Under the pieces are notes generated by a model. That model was given only the letters and a program-made list of their open reading frames with translations. It was not told the origin of the DNA and did not search any database. DNA of 10,988 nt from CAYWNK01 sp964459495 (GTDB lineage Bacteria; Planctomycetota; UBA1135; GCA-002686595). The stretch spans positions 1 to 10,988 of the forward strand of contig CAYWNK010000217.1 of assembly GCA_964459495.1 (NCBI GenBank), given 5' to 3'. This document shows, one piece after another, positions 6,349 to 10,988 of this stretch (the stretch's first letter is position 1; every line of letters begins with the position of its first letter). The position numbers were made by a program, and so were the translations under genes.

Positions 6349-7890
6349 ATGACGACTGCAACCTTGCGCCGCAGCCTGCCCCTCTGGATCGGTCTGTGCC
6401 TGGTCCTGCCCCTGCTCGGCCTGGGCGCCGACGAGGAGCTCCTGAAGGAGTTCAAGAAGTACTTCAAGAAGTACAAGGAGCCACAGCAGCGCATCGAGGC
6501 GGTGCTCTCCCTGGAGGGGCTCGATGTCCCCGGTGTGGTCGACGTCCTGACACCCGTCCTGAGGGACAAGGACTCCAGCGTGGTCAACGCAGCCGTGCGG
6601 GTGCTGGGCAGCTTCGATTCGCGGGCCGCGATCGATGCCTTCCTGCTGGCCCTGGCCGAGGAGCGCAAGGGGCCGATCCAGACCGCACTTCTGCGCACTC
6701 TCGCGGGTTCGGACTACGCCCATGACGGCAGCGCGGTGCTGCCCTACCTGGAGGCGAAGGACTGGCAGAACCGGCGCTATGCCGTGCAGGCTCTCATCAA
6801 GACCGGCAACCGGGCGCACGTCCCGCTCCTGCTGCCCCTGGCGCAGGACAAGGAGGCCGGGGTACGGGTGGTCACGCTGGATGGGCTGGCCGACATGGGG
6901 GCGGACGAGGTTCGGGGCGCGGCGGTCACCGCGCTAGGGGACGAGGCCTGGCAGGTGCGTGCGAGCGCGATCGCGGCGCTCGGTAGGGTGCGCCACCGGG
7001 ACAGCGTTCCGGTCTTGATCGAGCACATGAAGACCGAGGAGGGCCGTCTGTCCGAGGACGTCGCCAAGTCCCTCGAGAACCTGACCACACGTGCGTTCGG
7101 CCAGCGCATCGAGCTCTGGGAGAAGTTCTGGAGCAACTACAAGGATCGCTACAAGATCCCGACCGATGAAGAGCTCGCCAAGTTCCGCGAGAAGCAGAAG
7201 GAGAACCGCGCCAAGTACGAGCCTGGCACGGGGGGGAGCACGAGCTACCACGGGATCGAGACCCCGAGCCGTTCGGTGCTGTTCGTGGTCGATGTCTCCG
7301 GTTCGATGGAGAACGAGGTCTCCGAAAAGGACCGCTTCAAGGACGGCGGCTATCCCTCGTTTTCGCGGATGGACATCGTCAAGACCGAGCTCGCTCGCAC
7401 CGTGCTGGGGCTGGAGGACTACGTGACGTTCAACGTGCTCTCCTTCGCGACCGAAACCGACGCCTGGAAGAAGTCCTTGGTGACGGCCAACGTGCTGAAC
7501 AAGTCGAGCTCGGAGTCCTGGATCAACCGTCTGGAGCCCCTAGGCGGCAGCTCGAAGTCCGACCTCGCCGCGGCCGGCCTGGTGTCGGCCGCCAACCTGG
7601 GCGCGGGCAAGACCAACACCTGGGGAGCGCTGAGCTGGGCCCTGGCCGTCAATGACGGGAAGGGCAAGGAAGAGTACGAGCTGGCCGTGGATACGATTTT
7701 CTTCCTGTCCGACGGGCGCCCGACCCATGGGCGCTACGTGGACACGGACCGCATCCTGGACGAGGTGCGCAAGGCCAATGCGCTGCGCAAGGTGGTGATC
7801 CATACGATCGCGATCGGCGAGTTCCAGAAGGCCTTCATGGAGAAGCTGGCCGCCGAAAATGGCGGCATCTTCGTGGACCTAGGCCAGTAG
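6349..7890 (+). CDS. Secreted HEAT-repeat and von Willebrand factor A domain protein
   Basis: This 513-residue protein starts with a clear Sec signal peptide: RR at 7-8, a hydrophobic core LPLWIGLCLVLPLLGLG, and a likely cleavage after A27. A Lys-rich helix follows with FKKY twice in tandem (35-42). Residues about 48-250 form HEAT-like helical repeats, for example VNAAVRVLGSF, RRYAVQALIKTG and VRASAIAALGRV. A charged linker (KFREKQKENRAKYE) leads to a vWA domain at about 305-510. The metal-ion site is complete: D315-x-S317-x-S319, T424 and D455, so it should bind a divalent cation and a protein ligand. vWA domains with such repeats are common in Planctomycetota exported proteins; the partner is unknown. 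The frame stands alone between hairpins. The ATG is fixed by the signal peptide and the TAGGAT box before it. Confidence 0.9.
   Translation: MTTATLRRSLPLWIGLCLVLPLLGLGADEELLKEFKKYFKKYKEPQQRIEAVLSLEGLDVPGVVDVLTPVLRDKDSSVVNAAVRVLGSFDSRAAIDAFLLALAEERKGPIQTALLRTLAGSDYAHDGSAVLPYLEAKDWQNRRYAVQALIKTGNRAHVPLLLPLAQDKEAGVRVVTLDGLADMGADEVRGAAVTALGDEAWQVRASAIAALGRVRHRDSVPVLIEHMKTEEGRLSEDVAKSLENLTTRAFGQRIELWEKFWSNYKDRYKIPTDEELAKFREKQKENRAKYEPGTGGSTSYHGIETPSRSVLFVVDVSGSMENEVSEKDRFKDGGYPSFSRMDIVKTELARTVLGLEDYVTFNVLSFATETDAWKKSLVTANVLNKSSSESWINRLEPLGGSSKSDLAAAGLVSAANLGAGKTNTWGALSWALAVNDGKGKEEYELAVDTIFFLSDGRPTHGRYVDTDRILDEVRKANALRKVVIHTIAIGEFQKAFMEKLAAENGGIFVDLGQ
6451..6474 (+). repeat. Perfect 12-bp tandem duplication inside the HEAT/vWA gene
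   Basis: TTCAAGAAGTAC occurs twice without a gap (6451-6462, 6463-6474) and encodes FKKY-FKKY at the start of the mature protein. Identity at every base suggests a recent in-frame slip duplication, or strong constraint on codon choice. Confidence 0.75.
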
Positions 7891-7895
7891 GAGGT

Positions 7896-7934
7896 CCGCC
7901 CCGTGGACCAGCGCCGCGGGCGGTCCACGGGCGG
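7896..7934 (+). terminator. Strong hairpin after the HEAT/vWA gene
   Basis: Bases 7896-7909 (CCGCCCCGTGGACC) pair with 7922-7934 (GGTCCACGGGCGG), a 13-bp stem with one bulged C and a 12-base loop. It begins 5 bases after the stop codon. No U-tract follows. It probably marks the 3' end of the transcript. Confidence 0.6.
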
Positions 7935-7938
7935 CCGC

Positions 7939-7959
7939 ACAGGCCGGGGCCGGTCCTGT
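7939..7959 (+). terminator. Second, weaker hairpin before tRNA-Pro
   Basis: ACAGG-CCG (7939-7946) pairs with CGG-T-CCTGT (7951-7959), 8 bp with one bulged T and a GGGC loop. It is followed by T and a run of G. It lies 4 bases after the larger hairpin and may back it up as a terminator or be incidental in GC-rich sequence. Confidence 0.3.
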
Positions 7960-7994
7960 TGGGGGGGATCGCAACGGATCCCGCGGCACGGCCG

Positions 7995-8023
7995 TTGACG
8001 CGGCGCCCCTGGGGGCCTACCTT
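7995..8023 (+). promoter_or_regulatory. Promoter of tRNA-Pro
   Basis: TTGACG (7995-8000) matches the -35 consensus at five of six bases. It is 17 bases from TACCTT (8018-8023), a TANNNT -10 element. Transcription would begin near 8030, two or three bases before the mature tRNA 5' end. This is the best-formed promoter in the window. Confidence 0.72.
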
Positions 8024-8032
8024 CCCCGCAGT

Positions 8033-8109
8033 CGGGGTGTGGCTCAGCTTGGTAGAGCGCTGCGTTCGGGTCGCAGAGGTCGGAGGTTCAAATCCTCTCA
8101 CCCCGACCA
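8033..8109 (+). tRNA. tRNA-Pro (anticodon CGG), CCA encoded
   Basis: A full cloverleaf can be drawn by hand. The acceptor CGGGGTG (8033-8039) pairs with CACCCCG (8099-8105), followed by discriminator A8106 and genomic CCA (8107-8109). The D arm has GCTC / GAGC stems. The anticodon stem CTGCG / CGCAG encloses loop TTCGGGT, with anticodon CGG at 8067-8069. The T arm GGAGG / CCTCT encloses TTCAAAT. The C1-G72 pair is typical of bacterial tRNA-Pro. It reads CCG, a codon expected to be common at this GC content. It has its own promoter and a hairpin just downstream, so it looks like a single-gene unit. Confidence 0.96.
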
Positions 8110-8113
8110 TTCC

Positions 8114-8131
8114 CCACCGCTTGGGCGGTGG
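8114..8131 (+). terminator. Stem-loop directly after tRNA-Pro
   Basis: CCACCGC (8114-8120) and GCGGTGG (8125-8131) form a perfect 7-bp stem with a TTGG tetraloop, 4 bases after the encoded CCA. No U-tract follows. Its position fits a transcription terminator or a 3' processing signal for the tRNA precursor. Confidence 0.55.
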
Positions 8132-8278
8132 TGGAGTGGAACCCGCCGAGTCCTACGGGGCTCAAGTCCGGGCCGGATCCGCGGCAAGTTCGGGGGCTGG
8201 CAGGGTTCGAGGCCAGGACAAGGGGCGAAGAAGCGCTCTGTTTCTGCATCGGAATCCCGAGTCAAAGACCCAGAAGAG

Positions 8279-8303
8279 GGGCAAATGGACGCCATTTGTG
8301 CCC
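8279..8303. repeat. Inverted repeat upstream of rho
   Basis: CAAATGG (8282-8288) and CCATTTG (8292-8298) form a perfect 7-bp repeat around a 3-base centre; GGG (8279-8281) and CCC (8301-8303) add outer pairs across a TG bulge. Its AT content stands out locally. It could be an operator or RNA hairpin; the function is unknown. Confidence 0.45.
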
Positions 8304-8481
8304 ATGATTCCGTCTTGGAACGGGAACTCGGCCCCAAGCCTCGACTGGCCCTCCCGGATGGGGCATGCTCTTTCCTGAAGACGTTGATCCCCGGTCGCCC
8401 ACAGCTACGGGCCTGCGGACAACGCGATGAGACGGCCAGGCCAAGCAACCTGGCGCCTCAGGCCCCCCAATCCCGCCCACT

Positions 8482-8498
8482 CGATCTCTTGCAGATCG
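8482..8498. repeat. Inverted repeat in the rho leader
   Basis: CGATCT (8482-8487) and AGATCG (8493-8498) form a perfect 6-bp repeat around CTTGC, about 75 bases before the rho start. It could be a regulatory hairpin or operator; the length is short enough for chance. Confidence 0.3.
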
Positions 8499-8571
8499 CT
8501 TAGGGACCCGGCGGCCACGACCGCTTCTCGCCCGTCTTTTTGGACCCGTGCGTCCTCGCTGACGGAGCCCC

Positions 8572-10203
8572 GTGACACCCATTTCGATGACTCCGGAGAC
8601 CCGTTTGGTTCCCGAAGAATCCCCCCGTCCGAGTTCCCAGGACGAGCTTCCCTTTGGCGCGATGCCCGAGGCTGGTGGCGAGAGCCCCCGGCGCAGGCGG
8701 CGTTCCCGCAGCAAGCCGGCCGCAGGCGCTTCTACCGATGCGCCGCGCAAGGCCGCTGGGGAGAGCTCCGATGCCGGCGGCGAGTCGCATGCCGACGGTG
8801 AGCCGGGCGCAGGCCCGAAGAAGCGCCGGCGCCGGCGCCGCCGAAGCAAAGGTGCTGTGGGTGAAGCCGAGCGTGAAGGCTCGGCCGAGGCCAATGCCAA
8901 ACAGGGCGGTGAGCGCTCCGAGCCCGGCGAGCGCTCGGGCCGTCCGCGGCGCAAGCGTTCGACCAATCGGTCAGCCAAGCGGCCCGAGGAGAGCGGCGGC
9001 GAGGGCGGCGGCGGTTCCCGCAAGCCGGGCCCTGAGCGCAAACCGGCGGGCCGTGGGAAGCGGGCCCGGGAAGGCGACGAGCCGGTGCCCAAGGAGGGGA
9101 TCGGGATGTTTGTCTACGACAAGGGCAAGATGGGCCAGCTCGTGCTGGAGGCCAATCAGTTCCTGCCGTCGAAGGAAGACATCTTCGTCGCCAAGCATCT
9201 GATTCAGTCCTGCAAGCTGCACGAGGGCATGATGGTGCGGGGGCGTCTGACCCGCGGGCAGAAGCAGAAGTATCAGCTCGCCGAGGTGTTGGAGGTCGAC
9301 GGCAAGGAGCCCAGGGCCTGGCGGAACTCGACGGCCTTCAAGAACCTGACCAGCATCGATCCGGACTTCCACTACGCGGTGGGCGACGCCACGGGCGATG
9401 TCTCCATGCGCATTCTGGACCTGCTCGCGCCGATTGGCCGCGGCCAGCGTGGATTGCTCGTGGCGCCACCGCGCAGCGGCAAGACGACGATCATGCGCAG
9501 CTTTGCGGCGGGCATCGAGAAGGCCTACCCGGACGTGCACCTATTCGTACTGTTGGTCGACGAGCGCCCTGAGGAGGCGACCGATTGGAAGCGCAGTGTC
9601 GACAAGGGCAAGGTCTTCGTCTCCACATCCGACGAGACGAACAAGAAGCACATTCAGCTCGCAGAGGCCGTTTGGTACCGCTGCATGCGGCTGGTCGAGA
9701 TGGGCGAAGACGTGGTTCTGCTCGTGGACTCGATCACACGCCTCGCCAGGGCCTACAACAACCAGTCCGGCGGCGGCGGACGCACCATGTCTGGCGGCCT
9801 GGACAGCCGGGCCATGGAGCGCCCGCGAAGGATCTTCGGCTCCGCGCGCAATACGGTGCAGGCCGGCAGCCTCACCATCCTCGGCACGACCCTGGTGCAC
9901 ACCGGCAGCAAGATGGACCAGTTGGTGTTCGAGGAGTTCAAGGGCACCGGCAACATGGAGCTGGTGCTGGACCGGCGACTGGCCGACCGGCGTATCTTCC
10001 CCGCGATCGACGTCGAGAAGACGGGCACGCGCAAGGAGGAGAAGCTCGTTGGAATGAAACGCCTCAAGCAGATCCACACGCTGCGCCGGGTGTTGGCCCG
10101 ACTGCACTGGGCGGACGCGATGGACACCCTCATCACGCGTTTGTCGGACGTCGACAAGACCGACGACTTTCTCAAGCGCTTCGAAGTCGACCCCGAGGCG
10201 TGA
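8572..10203 (+). CDS. rho: Transcription termination factor Rho with Arg/Lys-rich N-terminal extension
   Basis: Rho is the hexameric RNA-dependent ATPase that ends transcription. The ATPase core is clear: P-loop APPRSGKT (298-305), DERPEE, Walker B VVLLVDSITRLARAYN (D386), the SGGLDSRAM Q-loop region, GSARN, and the C-terminal block MELVLDRRLADRRIFPAID. At 543 residues it is about 125 longer than E. coli Rho. Residues 1-175 are low complexity, with basic blocks at 40-48, 83-93, 124-129 and 161-166, and no recognisable Rho_N helical bundle. The RNA-binding OB domain (about 177-250) is divergent: the aromatic GFGFLR loop of E. coli corresponds to KMGQLV. GTG 8572 is chosen because GGAG lies 4 bases upstream; ATG 8587 is 19 bases from it. 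A long leader precedes it, and an ABC ATPase gene follows after 2 bases. Confidence 0.95.
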   Translation: MTPISMTPETRLVPEESPRPSSQDELPFGAMPEAGGESPRRRRRSRSKPAAGASTDAPRKAAGESSDAGGESHADGEPGAGPKKRRRRRRRSKGAVGEAEREGSAEANAKQGGERSEPGERSGRPRRKRSTNRSAKRPEESGGEGGGGSRKPGPERKPAGRGKRAREGDEPVPKEGIGMFVYDKGKMGQLVLEANQFLPSKEDIFVAKHLIQSCKLHEGMMVRGRLTRGQKQKYQLAEVLEVDGKEPRAWRNSTAFKNLTSIDPDFHYAVGDATGDVSMRILDLLAPIGRGQRGLLVAPPRSGKTTIMRSFAAGIEKAYPDVHLFVLLVDERPEEATDWKRSVDKGKVFVSTSDETNKKHIQLAEAVWYRCMRLVEMGEDVVLLVDSITRLARAYNNQSGGGGRTMSGGLDSRAMERPRRIFGSARNTVQAGSLTILGTTLVHTGSKMDQLVFEEFKGTGNMELVLDRRLADRRIFPAIDVEKTGTRKEEKLVGMKRLKQIHTLRRVLARLHWADAMDTLITRLSDVDKTDDFLKRFEVDPEA

Positions 10204-10205
10204 GC

Positions 10206-10988
10206 ATGGACGGCGCGATGATCGAGGCCGCAGGCCTGGTCAAGCACTACGGCCCCGTCCGGGCCGTGGACGGCGTGTCGTTCCGCATTGGCCGTGGCGA
10301 GATTGTGGGCTTCCTCGGACCCAACGGGGCGGGCAAGAGCACGACCATGAAGATGCTCACCGGCTCGCTTGTGCCCGACGCGGGTGAGGTCCGGGTTGCC
10401 AGCAAGCCTGTGCTCGGCGGACGGGACGGCGGCCTAGCTGCGCGGGCGGCGCTCGGCTACCTACCCGAGCACACGCCCCTGTACCGGGGCATGCGGGTCG
10501 ATCGCTACCTGGGCTTCGTGGCCGGGCTCCGCGGAATCGCGCGGGGGGCGCGCGTGGACGCCATCGAGCGGGTCGTTGCGGCCTGCGACCTCGAGGGCTA
10601 TGTGGGGCGGCGCATCGGCACGCTATCCAAGGGCTACCGCCAGCGCGTCGGGCTCGCGCAGGCGCTGCTGCCCGAGCCGGAGGTGTTGATCCTGGACGAA
10701 CCCACCAGCGGCCTGGATCCGGCGGAGATCGTGCGCATTCGCGATCTGGTCGTGCGGCTGGCCGAACAAGCCACCATTCTGCTCTCCACCCACGTGCTGG
10801 GCGAGATCCAGGAGGTCTGCCAGCGAGTCGTGATTCTGGCCGGCGGCAAGGTGGTCGCCGACGGGAGCTTTGACGAGCTCAGCGGTGTGGAGGAGCCCAT
10901 CCTGCGGCTGACCCTGGGAGGGCTCGCCCCGGCGGCCTCCGCGGAGGCCCGCGCGGAGCTCGAGGCTTTGCCCGGCGTCAACTCGGTG
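10206..10988 (+). CDS. ABC transporter ATP-binding protein, GldA / ABC-2 type, C-terminus cut by window edge
   Basis: 261 codons are present and the frame is open at the edge. It is the cytosolic ATPase of an ABC-2-type exporter. Motifs are complete: Walker A GPNGAGKST (38-46), signature LSKGYRQRVGLAQAL (from 140), Walker B VLILDEP (D164, E165), D-loop SGLDP and H196 in LLSTHVLGEI. The Q-loop position reads YLPEHTPLY, with Glu88 where many ABC proteins have Gln; this form is familiar in GldA-like ATPases. The ATG starts 2 bases after the rho stop with GAGG 7 bases upstream. A GTG at 10200, overlapping the rho stop, and an ATG at 10218 are in-frame alternatives. Close spacing suggests co-transcription with rho. 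ABC-2 permease genes are expected just beyond the window. Substrate is unknown. Confidence 0.93.
   Translation, partial: MDGAMIEAAGLVKHYGPVRAVDGVSFRIGRGEIVGFLGPNGAGKSTTMKMLTGSLVPDAGEVRVASKPVLGGRDGGLAARAALGYLPEHTPLYRGMRVDRYLGFVAGLRGIARGARVDAIERVVAACDLEGYVGRRIGTLSKGYRQRVGLAQALLPEPEVLILDEPTSGLDPAEIVRIRDLVVRLAEQATILLSTHVLGEIQEVCQRVVILAGGKVVADGSFDELSGVEEPILRLTLGGLAPAASAEARAELEALPGVNSV

Larger units (their letters stand above)
8110..8571 (+). other. 462-base stretch without a convincing gene (tRNA trailer and rho leader)
   Basis: It holds the tRNA-adjacent hairpin (8114-8131), a perfect short inverted repeat around 8282-8298, a second around 8482-8498, one T5 run at 8537-8541, and a weak small reading frame (8285-8503). 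The last part must contain or carry the rho leader and promoter, but no -35/-10 pair stands out; TTGATC (8384-8389) with TACGGG (8406-8411) is poor. Third-position GC of the small frame (about two thirds) is lower than in the flanking genes, as expected of non-coding or weakly coding sequence. I see no known RNA family. Confidence 0.6.

Noticed and set aside
7835..8110. A 91-codon minus-strand frame beginning MVGVRGFEPPTSATRTQ
   Set aside because: It is the antisense reading of the tRNA-Pro gene, a well-known source of false protein calls; the rest overlaps hairpins and the vWA gene end.
8197..8214. Second tRNA-like element (GGGTTCGAGGCC resembles a T arm)
   Set aside because: No matching acceptor, D or anticodon arms can be drawn around it.
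8039..8503. A plus-strand frame beginning MAQLGRALRSGRRGRRFKSS
   Set aside because: Its start lies inside tRNA-Pro and the peptide is the translated tRNA sequence. Only its 3' part (from 8285) is kept, as a weak candidate.
8501..8545. Intrinsic terminator with the T5 run at 8537-8541
   Set aside because: The only nearby stem (GCGG / CCGC, 8511-8524) is 4 bp and 12 bases from the T-run, and it would cut rho off from its leader.
1..10988. CRISPR arrays, insertion sequences, phage or toxin-antitoxin genes
   Set aside because: No regularly spaced repeats, terminal inverted repeats with transposase, or recognisable mobile or defence genes were found on either strand.

Overview
The window is GC-rich DNA (about 70% by eye) with dense genes and strong G/C bias at third codon positions. 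It looks like chromosomal DNA of a member of the Planctomycetota or a close relative. Three things suggest this: a secreted HEAT-repeat plus von Willebrand A protein of a kind common in that phylum, a very long low-complexity single-pass protein, and genes that mostly start without a clear Shine-Dalgarno sequence. The taxonomy is an inference from gene style; no marker such as 16S rRNA is present.

Layout. On the minus strand at the left edge, a YhcC-type radical SAM protein gene (149-1108) overlaps by ATGA the start of a secreted-protein gene that runs off the window (1-152). Divergent from these on the plus strand is selB (1305-3221), the elongation factor for selenocysteine insertion. It is followed by a hairpin and a structured leader, then a 947-residue membrane-anchored protein of unknown function (3390-6233). 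A very stable hairpin and a candidate promoter separate that gene from a secreted HEAT/vWA protein (6349-7890). Two more hairpins follow, then a tRNA-Pro(CGG) gene (8033-8109) with a good promoter and a downstream stem-loop. A 462-base stretch with no convincing gene (8110-8571) leads to rho (8572-10203). Its Rho has a 175-residue Arg/Lys-rich extension and an altered RNA-binding loop. Two bases after rho begins a GldA/ABC-2-type ATPase gene, cut by the right edge.

The genes do not form one pathway. SelB implies a selenocysteine system elsewhere in the genome, since selA, selD and tRNA-Sec are absent here. Rho and the tRNA are housekeeping. I see no CRISPR array, insertion sequence, phage gene or defence cassette, and no clear new multi-gene system. 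The most unusual content is the 947-residue protein, the divergent Rho N-terminus, and a repeated pattern of GC-rich hairpins without U-tracts after genes.
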